Assembly: GCF_019320115.1 (NCBI RefSeq)
Contig: NC_089586.1
Coordinates: 3,992,804-4,056,803 of the forward strand
DNA length: 64,000 bases
Source of the DNA: Miscanthus floridulus
Lineage: Eukaryota > Streptophyta > Magnoliopsida > Poales > Poaceae
Reading direction: 5' to 3'
A program made the translations under genes and the position numbers. The notes under the pieces are model-generated. The model saw only the letters and a program-made list of their open reading frames with translations, was not told the origin of the DNA and did no database searches. This document shows, piece by piece, positions 9,990 to 20,358 of the stretch; position 1 is the first letter of the stretch, and the number at the start of each line of letters is the position of its first letter.

Positions 9990-10136
9990 TCACTCGGGGC
10001 GGCGGCGCGGGAGGAGCACTCCCACACCCAGCGCGACGGCGGCGAGCGCGGCGGGCCATGGCGCTCCTCCGGGCACGGCGACGTTGATGCAGCAGGCGGC
10101 CGCGAGGAGCACGAGGAGGAACAGCCGATGGTGCAT
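9990..10136 (-). CDS. Small secreted or membrane peptide candidate (48 aa)
   Basis: The ORF encodes MHHRLFLLVLLAAACCINVA, then VPGGAPWPAALAAVALGVGV, then LLPRRRPE. The first 20 or so residues form a good hydrophobic signal or anchor, and ALAAVALGVGVLL is a second hydrophobic stretch before an Arg-rich end. I chose the Met at 10136 because the upstream in-frame extension is basic and not family-like, while the bases just upstream (GAGAGAGCGAGCAAGCGTC) look like a grass 5' UTR. A diverged relative lies on the opposite strand at 5803-6054. I do not recognise the family; small grass peptides with an APWP motif remain a possibility. It is the most gene-like host ORF in the window. Confidence 0.45.
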   Translation of the reverse strand: MHHRLFLLVLLAAACCINVAVPGGAPWPAALAAVALGVGVLLPRRRPE

Positions 10137-10572
10137 GACGCTTGCTCGCTCTCTCGATTGGAGATGGAGGCCGGCCCGCCCTGCTTGACTGCTTTCGAAT
10201 CGAAGCTTCGCGGAAGGAGATAGCAGCCTTGCCGTCGTTGGCATTTACAGAAAGATTTGGCTGGCCAACTTTTCCACCGGCCGTCCAAGCGGTCGGGTCG
10301 GTGCTGTGAACTGTGCAAAAGGATCGCGATCACACACCTGCCTGCGGATCGAATGGAATATTCTATTGCTGCCATCCGTGATCCCGAGACCGAGAGAGAG
10401 CGACGATGACGACATCCCTCCGCTCTTCCTGCTACGTGTACCAACGGGTCGTTCATGTGTGAACGAGCATGCATCAAACCGAGCACGCACTCGGATCAAC
10501 ACTGACCCACCGAGTTCAGAAACCGAAATCAAAGCCACAGTGAACGTGATACGGTTTGGACTTGGGAGCTTG
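10137..10572. other. Possible 5' region of the small peptide gene
   Basis: GC-moderate unique-looking DNA. On the minus strand it leads into the GA-rich leader before the ATG at 10136. Overlapping ORFs on both strands have no domains. No TATA box is clear. Confidence 0.25.
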
Positions 10573-10805
10573 GGCCTCGTTTGGACGGGGGTTAGGAATC
10601 AGTATTTAGCACTATAGCACTTTCGTTTGTATTTGACAATTATTGTCCAATCATGACTTAACTAGGCTTAAAAGATTCGTCTCGTAATTTACAATCAAAC
10701 TATGTAATTAGTTATTTTTTTATCTACATTTAATACTCCATGTATGTGTCTAAAGATTTGATGTGATAGAGAGAGAGTGAAAAAACTTGCAATCTAAACA
10801 TGGCC
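10573..10805. mobile_element. MITE (PIF/Harbinger-like), flanking TTG repeats
   Basis: GGCCTCGTTTGG at the left pairs with CTAAACATGGCC at the right. TTG lies on both sides (10570-10572, 10806-10808). It shares interior phrases (TTTGACAATTATTGTCCAAT, TCTCGTAATTT, AATTAGTTATTT) with the MITE at 5026-5270, so both belong to one family. It has no coding capacity. Confidence 0.7.
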
Positions 10806-11807
10806 TTGAGCTATGCCTGGGTTATTATTCGGCAAAACGGCCGGTGCAATATCTGGATCAATTCATCGGATAAGCTCTCTGATTCATCAGATTTCAGTTC
10901 ACAAAGGTCGTGATGCTGAACCTTCATGTCGTCATGACATCCTAGGGATAGGGAGTACCCCTTGAATAATATCCCCCTCCTGCCTCCTTCCGCATTTGAT
11001 CTGAACCGTGTTGTAATGTAAGTACTGCTACTAGCCAATTAATTAAGCACTTATATAAGCTTGATTGACAGGTGACAACATACAGAGCCGTCAGTGACAA
11101 AACAAAATATGCACTACGGTTCTTGAGATTGGTGAACGGGACGACCGTGCGGCGCGGATTTGGCTACGACGTCGCCAGTCCCAGCCCTTCTCTCCACGGA
11201 ACCCGACACTATGGCGCCATGCGAGAAAAGTCGTCGTGTCTACCTGCCATGTGCCCTTGACACGGCAGAACGTACCAACACAGCTGGTGTTCAAACGCTC
11301 CAGACTCCAGCAGTGGCCCCGGTGAACACTCCGGATTTGGCCGCACGCAACCGGTGAAGACGACCGACAATGCACATCATCCACCACCACAGAAAGATAT
11401 GTTTGTTCTGTTGTTCGTGTCTGGATAATACTTCCAATTACTATTTGTTTGGTGTGGCATGGTCAAAAACATATGTTAATTGATCATCAAACTATAAGCT
11501 GAATCCTCATAACATACTAATGTCTACTTTTTTTAAAGGAGACAAATTCGTGGACATTTTCTTTTGCTGGACACACATATCTAACGTCTACAAAACATGG
11601 TTTCTTAGCTACAAAAAAATTGGATATAGAGGGTTTCGATTTATATATACAAAAAAAAAACACTAGTCTCTTCCATCGTCTACGTGATAGAATTCAACAC
11701 AGGAACCGAAAAAATCCAAGTACACGGCAAAGGGAAGCTGGTTAGGTTTCTTATTGTTGAATCTATCTATCTATGTGTAAGTTCTCGATTCGACATGCCT
11801 ATTGTAC
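10806..11807. other. Unassigned intergenic sequence
   Basis: Nothing recognised on either strand. The short ORFs around 11072-11390 overlap antisense and have no domain. A short (ATCT)n stretch lies near 11760-11775. Confidence 0.3.
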
Positions 11808-12259
11808 TGTTAGTGTTTGATGACCGGTTACTCGTCACGGGTGTACCCGGGACGATGTTTGAAGGGTTTCGGCGTACGCAGAACTCGACAGTAAACGCAA
11901 AAAGACGAACGGTTTTATACTGGTTCGGGCCATCTTGTCGAGTAATAGTCTTTACATCCGGTCGGTGTAAGCCTTTTGCGTTGGATTGATTGATATGATT
12001 GTGTGTACCAGGGGGTGCACCGTGCCTCTCTTTATATGGGGAGAGAGGGCAGGGGTACTTATCTAGTCTTAGTCGGTTACAATAGAAGAGTCCTAATCCT
12101 TATTACAGAATCTAGCTTTCATCGTAAGCCAACTAGGTCGATCTGGAATAGCTGGATGTCCACGCCACCTTATCTTGCGTCCTTCAACAGATCGTGGGCC
12201 AGCCCAGGGTCCATCTGGGTAACACCCCTATGGGGAACCCCTAGGACCCTAGTCCGTCA
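11808..12259 (-). repeat. LTR of a Tat-like gypsy element (minus orientation)
   Basis: On the minus strand the LTR starts TGACGGACTAGGGTCC at 12259 and ends CATCAAACACTAACA at 11808. A minus-strand TATA box (CCATATAAAGAGAGG) lies at about 12030-12044. Directly right of 12259 is the polypurine tract (minus CGCTTGGGGGCT), so this is the 3' LTR of a minus-strand element. No second LTR is present, so the element is truncated. Base 11808 follows TGTAC, which could be half of a target duplication. Confidence 0.6.
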
Positions 12260-13689
12260 AGCCCCCAAGCGTGTCATGGTTGAACATGAAAGCCTTCTCG
12301 TTCCTCCTGGTCTGGCCGAGTAGAAACAAGCGTAGTCCGAGTGCTTTCTTGAGTGAAGCCATGAGGTGCTCTATAAAACTTCCGGGTGACGTGCACTTTC
12401 TAGAAAAGTGCACTCACTGAGTGTAGCCCCCAAGCCTCTTGCTGTTTGAAAAAATAAAAAGTTAGAGGGTCAAAAGAAAAAACATCCGTGGAGGATATGT
12501 ACACGGCAGCCCCCAAGCCTGTGTCCGAGTACTTGTACTCGAGATAAGGATCTGAAAAGAATATACTCAAAGATGAGAGTGTAAGCAATTATTGTTGTCC
12601 TGTCTCCTTGTACAAAAGCAGGTAAGACTTGTCAAAGTCACATGCAAAGCATAGCACAGCTGGACCGAAGATGCTCAGGATATTCACAAGAATATGCTAT
12701 CAAAAGGTACCGGAAAGTGTATTGTTGCTTCACATGTGCTAAGATAAGGTTGACTGTACACTGAAAAGGTGTAGTGGGATACACTGTACCCTTGTAGTGT
12801 AGCACGTGAACCTATGAAAAAGTCAGTAGCTTGTCCACACAGTTCCCATGAACTTAGTCCACATGCACCACCAAAGTGCCTATAAAAACCCTCCTGGCGA
12901 GCACTTGAACCTCAGTTGTAGAAGGAGCAAAGTAACTCTGAGTTTGTAGTTTGCAAATATGATGGTGAGCGAAGTAGACCACCCCCGGGAGTACTCGGCT
13001 GTGATAGCCGAAGGCTGTAGTGACTAGAAGAGGTCTTGTGATAGGGTTTAGAAGTAAACTAAACCCGTAGTTGTGCGCAGTAGAGTAGCCTGGAGCTGCA
13101 ACTAGAAGAAGTCTTGTGACGGTGGTAGAGTGGCACCTCTAGCAGTCAAATGTCAATTCTTCGAGCATGCCTATCAACGTCTGTCCATGAAGGGTCGAAC
13201 TCAGACCCGAATGTGTACAGATGGAGGAAGCTACGTGGCAAGATGTGCGAGTAGCTCATCCTGCATACTAGCTAGCAGGCTTCCTCTAGCAGTAGCTATG
13301 CTCCCAAGGGTAGTTGGGCAACAAATGTTTGTAGTCTGACATCTACCCAAGGTTCTAGGCTAGGACACGTTGCACTTCTGTTATCTACTCGGGCAGGGTA
13401 CTCTTCCATTCATGGTTGTAAACTTGCCGAGTAGAATCAGTCCTACAGAGAAGCACTTAGAGTATGAGTGCTCTGTTATAACCGAGTAGGGTTGAAACTA
13501 TGTGTTTTGCAAAAAATCTTGTATCCATTGCTTGTATCCCCTGATATGTTGTTGAATGAAAAATCTTCATCCGAGTACTGTGTCGCTGAATATATACTGC
13601 CGAGCAAATATCCTAGTATTGTATGGACCATCCGAGTACTTTATGATGTGGCCGTGCAGACAATGGTCGTATCATAGCAGGTACCCGGA
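12260..13689 (-). mobile_element. Non-coding 3' region of the truncated Tat-like element
   Basis: 12260-12380, inverted, matches the pre-LTR region at 1838-1948 (AAGAAAGCACTCGGAC, CGCTTGTTTCT, then TTCAACCATGA). Further right the block around 12950-13130 matches 380-600. AGCCCCCAAGC motifs occur at about 12258, 12425 and 12510. No ORF with recognisable domains was found. The region stops abruptly at the MULE fragment. Confidence 0.5.
12881..12888 (+). promoter_or_regulatory. Candidate antisense TATA box of the Tat-like element
   Basis: TATAAAAACCCTCCTGGCG is on the plus strand while the adjacent LTR reads minus. It is the homologue of the motif at 336-344. Tat-lineage elements can carry an extra ORF antisense to gag-pol between pol and the 3' LTR, and a promoter here would fit that. 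This is inference. Confidence 0.35.
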
Positions 13690-14130
13690 AGGTGTGAATT
13701 CAACAGATAAGTCTAAACACAGAGTGACATGATGAAAATCATGAAAAGGCGTGCAACCCGGTACCAGTACCCGAAACGCTCTCGATATTATAGTTGTGAT
13801 GCCTAGCTGCTGCCACCAAATGGGAACATAGAAAGTGGTACTGCCTTGGTTTACCACAAGTGCATGTGAAATTTTGGAGGATAACCACATGCATCCTTGA
13901 CTCTCGGACCTCGCCGTTGAACATTGTACCACCCCTATGCTCGACCGGATAAGTCCCTATGGCGTGGTCAAAGCATGTAACCTCATGTGTGCCAGCCCTT
14001 TCATTTGCCTTCTCTAGGTGTGCCTTTAGTTTCGGAGGCCATATCTCTCCATCACTCCGCAACTTCAATGCATGGGCGTGTCTATCATTGAACCAGGCAA
14101 CAAGCTTGTAGAAGGTGAATTGAACAATCC
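13690..14130 (-). pseudogene. Mutator-like (MULE) transposase fragment with SWIM zinc finger
   Basis: On the minus strand a frame reads VQFTFYKLVAWFNDRHAHAL, continues with KLRSDGEIWPPK and HEVTCFDHAIGTYPVEHRG, and reaches FTCTCGKPRQYHFLCSHLVA. The CxC...CxH pattern in the last segment is the SWIM zinc finger that ends many plant MULE and FAR1-type transposases, and the preceding helical part is also typical. Only the C-terminal part is present: the DDE domain is missing, and the right edge is replaced by copia LTR sequence at about 14131. After ARHHNYNIES the frame continues without family-like sequence to a stop near 13739. No terminal inverted repeats were seen. Confidence 0.75.
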
Positions 14131-14377
14131 TAAGTTATCAAGCACCTTACAAAGATCCTAATTAAGCAACTAAGGTGCTGGGATAGCTAGAGCCCACCTA
14201 AACAATTCTATAGCAAGGTCACCCAAACCTATGCACTAGTACTTTGCACAACTAAGGGAGCTCCTACACAACTAGTAAGCAAAAGCACAAAGCTCCTAAG
14301 CTCACTAGCAATGCTCAATAACAAGGCAACTAATGCCAAATTACAGAGCGCAAATTACTTACACAAACTAAGCAATG
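14131..14377 (-). repeat. Copia (SIRE/Maximus-like) LTR, outer piece, truncated
   Basis: CTAATTAAGCAACTAAGGTG and following text continue across the 4.0-kb insertion into 18413 (TGACTAACAAGATTGC). The LTR terminal bases are missing where it meets the MULE fragment. Together with 18413-20343 it is the 3' LTR of a minus-strand copia element. Confidence 0.55.
14373..14377. repeat. Target site duplication CAATG (left)
   Basis: CAATG precedes the LTR start at 14378 and is repeated at 18408-18412 after the right LTR. The flanking copia LTR reads continuously when the insert and one CAATG are removed. Confidence 0.9.
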
Positions 14378-14691
14378 TGTCGACGAAATATGGTCGGCAG
14401 TCCACCGAGGGGGGTGCCCGTGGTGGTAGATTATCGGTAGGATGCGTGTGATCTGGAACCAGATGGTGACACAAGGCGCAGAGACAGCGATTTAGACAGG
14501 TTCGGGACCCCTGCCTCTCCTTATATACTCCGAAGAGACAAGGTTACAAGTAAAGTATCCAATTTGGTACTATTACAATATCTAGTACAACTTATAATCT
14601 TGATGTGCACGCCTTGATCTTACGGGCCGGGCCACCTCGGATGGTGCAGCCCATGTACCATCTTGTGCTACCCGAGGGTATATCCCCCACA
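14378..14691 (-). repeat. LARD 3' LTR with internal deletion
   Basis: Matches the right LTR closely but lacks 85 bases between GACAGGTTCGGG and ACCCCTGCCTCTCC. The missing block lies just downstream of the TATA box in transcription direction, so it should contain the start of transcription and the R region. Confidence 0.8.
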
Positions 14692-14705
14692 GCTAGTCCC
14701 CGAGC
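14692..14705 (-). other. Polypurine tract of the LARD element
   Basis: Minus strand GCTCGGGGACTAGC directly precedes the 3' LTR start TGTGGGGGATATACC. This is the expected position of the plus-strand primer. Confidence 0.6.
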
Positions 14706-15224
14706 GCCATGTATTCTGATGCGACACGCCGTTTTAACCTTCTCCGAATAGTGTGGCTTGAGTCCTTGACGTCTCCGACCACCATTGTCGCCGAAGAAGT
14801 AGGTTATCCGAAGAATGTATGGTGCTCTTAAGAAGAAAGAAAAAGATTTCTGTCCCGGGAAGTGTGCCCACTTGTATTTCTGAAAAGAAATGTAAGTGCG
14901 TCTTGAAGCGTAGCGTCCTTGATCATCAGAGGCGTAGAGGTTGAAAAACAAACACATTCACCGTAAGGTGAAGTGTGCCCACTTAGTCCCCGAGCCTGGT
15001 AGTAGGTGACGTAGGCACGTGGTGCCAGGGTCTAAAAAGAATTCCCAGTTAAGTTGAGAATCCAATCGTCGTACCGGCGATACGAGATGCACCGGCAGGT
15101 GCATCGTACCGATGTAGTCCCCGAGCTTGCTGGAAGGCGAGGTATGAGCCTTGTAGCAAGGTCTAAGTGAGAAAAAAATATCCCAACTGTATGCGAGTTG
15201 CCAGTCACATGTAGTCGAGACGCA

Positions 15225-15600
15225 GAGTCCCCGAGCCGTGGTCGGAGAGTGGTCGAGGCAGTCCTTGTAGCACAGGTCGAGGAGCGAGCGACGAAGTCCC
15301 CGAGCCATGGTCGGAGAGCAGTCGAGGAGTGAGCGACGAAGTCCTCGAGTCATGGTCGGAGAGTGATCGAGGTAGTCCTCGAGCACTGGTCGAGGCGCGA
15401 GCGACGAAGTCCCCGAGCCGTGGTCGGAGAGTGATCGAGGCAGTCCCCGAGCGTAGGTCGAGAAGCGAGCGACGAAGTCCCCGAGTCATGGTCGGAGAGT
15501 GATCGAGGCAGTCCCCGAGCATGGCTTGAGGAGCGAGCGACAAAGTCCCCGAGCCGTGGTCGGAGAGTGATCGACGAAGTCCCTGAGCATAGCTCGAAAT
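15225..15600. repeat. Tandem array of AGTCCCCGAGC-containing units
   Basis: Units of about 70 bases alternate GAGCGAGCGACGAAGTCCCC-type and GAGTGATCGAGGCAGTCCCC-type halves (starts near 15283, 15331, 15390, 15463, 15533). Looser single copies occur at 14985, 15116 and 15225. Every half carries AGTCCCCGAGC or a one-base variant. The minus-strand ORFs of 119-142 codons across the array simply translate the repeat. Confidence 0.75.
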
Positions 15601-16224
15601 TCCTGTCGTTATGGCGGCGGTCGCGGTTGTCACGGCGATGTTCGAGGCGAGATGCAGTCCGAAACCTCCTTTGTTTGGCGTACATGTATGCGCGGAGTTG
15701 ACCCTTGCATGCTCGTGGAGACGATGCGTACGTGCATGTGCGCATGCAAGTGCCTTAGCAATCTGGAGTTGGCTTTCATGTAGATGCCCTTCGTACCTTA
15801 ATTACTTTAATTAGCTTCGCATGACTTTTGGCAATCGGTCTTGCCTGTCATGGCTCTGTAGATTACACGGACTCCTTTTCTGCTTGCTTGTCATCCTGGT
15901 GTTTGGGCACGGTTCAAGCGTATAGCATGTCGTGTATGTATGCACACGTATACGCTAGTTGTCCCTTGATTAAATAACTTGCAAGGTCTGTACACGCTTC
16001 TAGTTTGCTCGTAATCAGAGGAAAGTCTTGATCGATGAAACCTTGACTTGGAAATTCCAGTGTCAATGCCGTGTTGGAGATGGAGGCGGCGTTGTAGTCC
16101 GACTTGTGCTCTAATTTTGATACTTGGGCTTTAGATCGGATCTGGTCGTCTCGTGGAGACAGGGCGCCGTCTTGGGAATCCGACGTGGCGATCTACATGA
16201 CAGACTGTTGCTTTTGCTATTGTT

Positions 16225-16410
16225 GTAGAATCCCGAGCACGGAGTGGTCTGGCGAGAAGTCCTAGAGCACGGAGTGGTCTGGCGAGTCCCCGAGCACGGG
16301 CGTGGTCCGACGAGTCCTCGAGCACGGGCGTGGTCTAGCCAGAGTCCCCGAGCACGAGCGTGGTCTGGCCAGAGTCCTCGAGCACCGTAGTGGTCTTGGC
16401 GAACCCTGAA
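16225..16410. repeat. Second tandem array (GAGCACGGGCGTGGTC units)
   Basis: Units of 30-40 bases built on GAGTCCCCGAGCACG and GGGCGTGGTCTGGC repeat about five times with variants. This is the same core motif as the first array, in a different unit. Non-coding. Confidence 0.65.
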
Positions 16411-17119
16411 GCATGAGCTCGTTGACCGAACTGTGTTCCTAAAAAATAAACACAGAGAGCGGTAGTACATGATGATGTACGAAATATATTGACCTCTCTA
16501 TAGGAGGTGAAGTAAACACTTGGTGTTCGGTTGGCGATGAATTATACTTGGTGTAATATTCGAAAAATAACATTAGCTGTTTTTAGCCCTTTTGTTATGT
16601 AGAGGCGTAGCGCGATGTATTAACCTGTCCTAAAGAATGCGCCAGCCCTGGGCTGACCAACATCTCGTAGCGCGAGGTACGGAACGCTGCCGCGCGTAGA
16701 GTGCCAGTGTTACCAGGGAGCGACTGTCGACTACCCGTAGCGCAGAGGGTGGACTCTCATGCATGCGTGGGGTGGAGCCGGAGACAGCGCCGGCTCTGGG
16801 ATTGTCAAGCAGGAAGGAAAACATATCGGCGGACCGCTGTAAAAACTTATACATGTTTTGGATTATATGTATGGAGAAAATTCGACGTGGAGCGCACCCT
16901 TAGGGTGGTCGGCGGAGGTTTTCGATGATCGAAGAAATTTTCAATTAAAAATAATACTTAGCTTTATTGACGGGCGGAGGGTGTAGTCGACGTGTTGCGA
17001 TGTTTGAGAGATGGCTTGACGTGTCGTTGGCGATGAAGTTGTCCGGTCCTCGAGCTTTTCGACCTGTCGTCATGACTGTGGTCGCGATTGTCGTAGCGCC
17101 ATTCTTCGCGGCGATCATC

Positions 17120-17280
17120 ATTACGACATAGTCTTGTGGTCGAGGTGGTCGAGGTGGTCGGAGCTCGGCAGAGCTGCTCGAGACATGGTCGACGTGGTCC
17201 GTAGTCGACGTGGTCAGGGCTCAGCGAAGCCGCTCGGGACATGGTCGACGTGGCCGGAGCTCGGTTAGCAGCTCGCTTGA
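17120..17280. repeat. Third repeat cluster (GGTCGACGTGGTC)
   Basis: GGTCGAGGTGGTCG, GACATGGTCGACGTGGTC and GACATGGTCGACGTGGCC recur, each with an adjacent GAGCTCGGC/GCTCAGCGAAG phrase. Unit length is irregular. Non-coding. Confidence 0.5.
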
Positions 17281-17990
17281 TGGCTGGAACGAAGTTGATG
17301 TCGTGTTGAAAGCGCAGATGAGCATAGCAGCAGCCGATCTGATGCAGCTCGGCGAGTAAATGAGCCGTAGGGAAAAATCATCTGGTAGGTGGCTTGTTTC
17401 TAGAGCGTGGATCTGTTCCGTACACGTGTATGATGTATATGTATATGCTAGTTGCATATGGTCTTTGTTGTCATCTCCGAGTTGGGCTCCAGAACTCTTG
17501 CTATAGTTAATGCAAGTCGATCTTTTTGGTTTGCATAACCCAGAGACGGATTGTCTCACGTTACGTGCTGAATTTGACGAGTCCGTTGCTGATCGGACTT
17601 CGGATGGATTGCGGCGACTTGGTTGACTTGCTCCAGGGAAAACCTCAACTAGCATGTTGCTAGCTTGCTGCAATCTACAGCGATAGCGCTCGTTGCTAGG
17701 CTTGCTGGAGTCAGAATCCTATATGGATGTCACGTTTGGGGCCGGGCACTCCGCATCCAGCGCCGAACGGAGTAGGACCGATCTAGATGAGGTATTGGCC
17801 AACTTCATGATGAAAGGCATCTAGATCGATGTAGTCGGCGAGTTGATGTTGACTTGATGTTGTCGACGAGCTGACCATGTAGAACGGCGGGGATCAGCAT
17901 GGGAAAGCTGAGCTGCCGTGGAAGGATGATGATCTTGAGTTACGCCATCTGGTTCATCAGGGATCAGCGCGCACGCCCCCTAAAGGGGAC

Positions 17991-18007
17991 CCCTACCTAG
18001 CGTGCCA
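17991..18007 (-). other. Putative primer binding site of the LARD element
   Basis: Minus strand TGGCACGCTAGGTAGGGG lies one base from the 5' LTR end, as expected for a PBS. I cannot name the tRNA with confidence. Confidence 0.4.
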
Positions 18008-18008
18008 C

Positions 18009-18407
18009 TGTCAACGAAATATGGTCGGCAGTCCACCGAGGGGGGTGCCCGTGGTGGTAGATTATCGGTAGGATGCGTGTGATCTGGAACCAGATGGTGA
18101 CACAAGGCGCAGAGACAGCGATTTAGACAGGTTCGGGCCGTCTAGTCGACGTAATACCCTACGTCCTGTGTCTTTGGTGTATTGTATTGAGATGTATACT
18201 GTATGATCTGTCCCTGAGGGGGACCCCTGCCTCTCCTTATATACTCCGAAGAGACAAGGTTACAAGTAAAGTATCCAATTTGGTACTATTACAATATCTA
18301 GTACAACTTGTAATCTTGATGTGCACGCCTTGATCTTACGGGCCGGGCCACCTCGGATGGTGCGGCCCATGTACCATCTTATGCTACCCGGGGGTATATC
18401 CCCCACA
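18009..18407 (-). repeat. LARD 5' LTR (399 bp)
   Basis: Starts on the minus strand TGTGGGGGATATACCC and ends CATATTTCGTTGACA. The TATA box lies at about 18234-18246 (minus GGAGTATATAAGG). It is the full-length copy of the pair and is followed by CAATG at 18408-18412. Confidence 0.85.
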
Positions 18408-18412
18408 CAATG

Positions 18413-20343
18413 TGACTAACAAGATTGCTAAAACCAAATTAGCCACGCAAGGGAGCTACTTCTATGCTACACAAGCAAGAAGGTACCTAACAAACTACTA
18501 AAGCTAAAATAGTCATAAGAGCAACTATATAAGCACAATGTATGAAATGTAAATACAAGCTTATGTTGCACAGAATGCAAGCCACCAAGATGATGAAGAC
18601 AATGTTGACACGGTGATTTTATCCTGAGGTTCACGTGCTTGCCAACATGCTAGTCCCCGTTCTGTCGATCGCTCACTTAGTGGTTCGGTGATTAATTGGC
18701 ATCACCCGCCAAGCCCGCATGTCGGGCACCGCAAGAACCTACCCCGAAAGTGAGAGTAGCTCAATGACACACTTTACTAGAGTTGTTCTTGGTGATCCCC
18801 GCAGGGTGAGCCCAATCCCCCTCACAAATCCTCCTCCGGAGCACCGCACAATCTTCTTGCGTGCTTCAATGGAGTCACAAACTACCAAGCCATCTAGGAG
18901 GTGGAAACCACCAAGAGTAACAAGCACCACCGGCTTGCAACTCGATCACCTAGTGCCACTCGATGCAACCTCACGATGCAACACACTAGAATCAAACTCA
19001 CTCGCAATCGGATCACACTCTTGCAAGCACAAGTGAGTTAGAGGGCTCCTAAGGACTCCCCAAGCATGGACACTTACTCCCAAGGGTGCTCAACCAGCCA
19101 AATGCCTGAGCTCCACCTCTATTTATAGCCCCCAAGCCAAATAGAGCCGTTGGAGCAAAGCTGCACTTTTTGCGAGGGCACCAGACATAGTGGTGGTGGC
19201 ACCGCCTTAGGGGTGGTGGTGCCCCCCACCAGTCGAATCCAATAGCTAGTTTGACTAGTCGTGGTCACCAGACAAGCAGCGGTGGCACCATCCCTAGGGT
19301 GGTGGTGCCCACCCTGGTTTTCCCTGCTCTATGGATTTTTATGGCGGTGATCGGGCGATGCACCGCCCTCAGGGCGACGGTGCACACCAGACACACCAGT
19401 GCCCGCTCTCTCCTCTACTGCTCTTGGCCATGTCTAGGTGGGCACCACCCTAGGGGTGGCGGTGCCACCAGACAGGGTGGTGGTGCCCCCTCTAGAACAC
19501 CTCCCTCTTGGCCACCACTGCCGATCACCGCTACAGGGGTGGCAGTGCACCATCACAAGGGTGATGGTGCCCTCGGGGTAGCAGCACAAGCCCGGCTATG
19601 CCTCTTTTTCTTCACCTTTTTCACCACCTTTGCAAATGTGCTAACACCACCAAGTGATCACCAACTTGTGCATGTGTGTTAGCTTTTCACAAACATTTTA
19701 CCAAAGGATTAGCACTTTTCTAGCCACGCCAGTCGATCCTAACATGTATGTAAAGTTAGATCGTTCAAGTGGCACTAGATGACCGATATGCAAACAAGTT
19801 TGCTACTCTTAATAGTACGACCATCTATCCTAAACCTGGTCATCAACTTCTCTACACGCCTTATGACTGGCGAAATAAAATGCCCTAGGTTATACCTTTG
19901 CCTTGCGCATTCCATTCCAACTCCTCCGATGTTGATGCAACACATGCACCAACATGATCGACAATGATATGATCCACTCCATATCATCACGTGACCATAT
20001 TGGTTCATCGATCTATACTTCACTTGCTCTTCACCATTTCCTCGGTCCATCGGTGCCAAGTCATCACTCAACTTGCCCTTCACTCTTGCAACCGGTCCAT
20101 CGAGCCAAGTCTTGTCTTGATCATCTCTACCTTATTCACATGACTCAATGTCATGTCTTATATGCAATGAGCTCCTTCATCACATGTGTGAGCTTTGCAA
20201 CATCTCCGAGCCATTTTCACCTCCATGGCATATGTTGCTCACACACATGTACCTATTGACTAATTACCTGTGTATCTCACATTAAACATAATTAGTCCAC
20301 CTAGGTTGTCACTCAATTACCAAAACCAAACAAGGACCTTTCA
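18413..20343 (-). repeat. Copia (SIRE/Maximus-like) 3' LTR, main piece
   Basis: On the minus strand it begins TGAAAGGTCCTTGTTTGGTT at 20343 and is adjoined by a copia-type polypurine tract. It shares its beginning and several internal phrases (TTTTGGT.AATT, CCAAGAGTAACAA, CCATCTAGG.GG) with the solo LTRs at 27399-29289 and 51647-53806. Between about 19185 and 19580 it carries GGTGGTGCC/GGTGGTGGTGCC repeats where the related LTRs carry GACCGGACGC repeats. ORFs here are repeat translations. Confidence 0.7.
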
Positions 20344-20358
20344 ATCTCCCTCTTTTTG
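20344..20358 (-). other. Polypurine tract of the copia element
   Basis: Minus strand CCAAAAAGAGGGAGATT immediately precedes the LTR start TGAAAGGTCC, the normal place and composition for a copia PPT. Confidence 0.75.

Larger units (their letters stand above)
14378..18407 (-). mobile_element. Non-autonomous LTR retrotransposon (LARD-like), TSD CAATG
   Basis: A complete insertion of 4,030 bp: LTRs at 14378-14691 and 18009-18407 bounded by TGT...ACA and flanked by CAATG. The LTR carries its TATA box on the minus strand (GTATATAAGGAGAGG), and the polypurine-like CTCGGGGACTAGC adjoins the left LTR, so the element reads minus. No gag, protease, RT or integrase is recognisable in the interior; instead it holds AGTCCCCGAGC-rich tandem repeats. 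It must have moved using proteins of a Tat-type relative. Its position inside a copia LTR dates it as younger than that element. Confidence 0.85.

Noticed and set aside
9732..10486. 163- and 190-codon ORFs around the small peptide
   Set aside because: Low-complexity Arg/Gly/Ser translations antisense to, or in another frame from, the 48-codon ORF. Composition explains them.
15225..15600. CRISPR-like repeat array
   Set aside because: The units are contiguous and imperfect without unique spacers, in a plant retroelement.
14958..15745. Minus-strand ORFs of 119-142 codons with repeated motifs
   Set aside because: They translate the tandem repeat. Unit lengths are not multiples of three, so the same motif appears in different frames.
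19251..19682. 143-codon plus-strand ORF
   Set aside because: It is a translation of GGTGGTGCC-type repeats in a copia LTR on the opposite strand.
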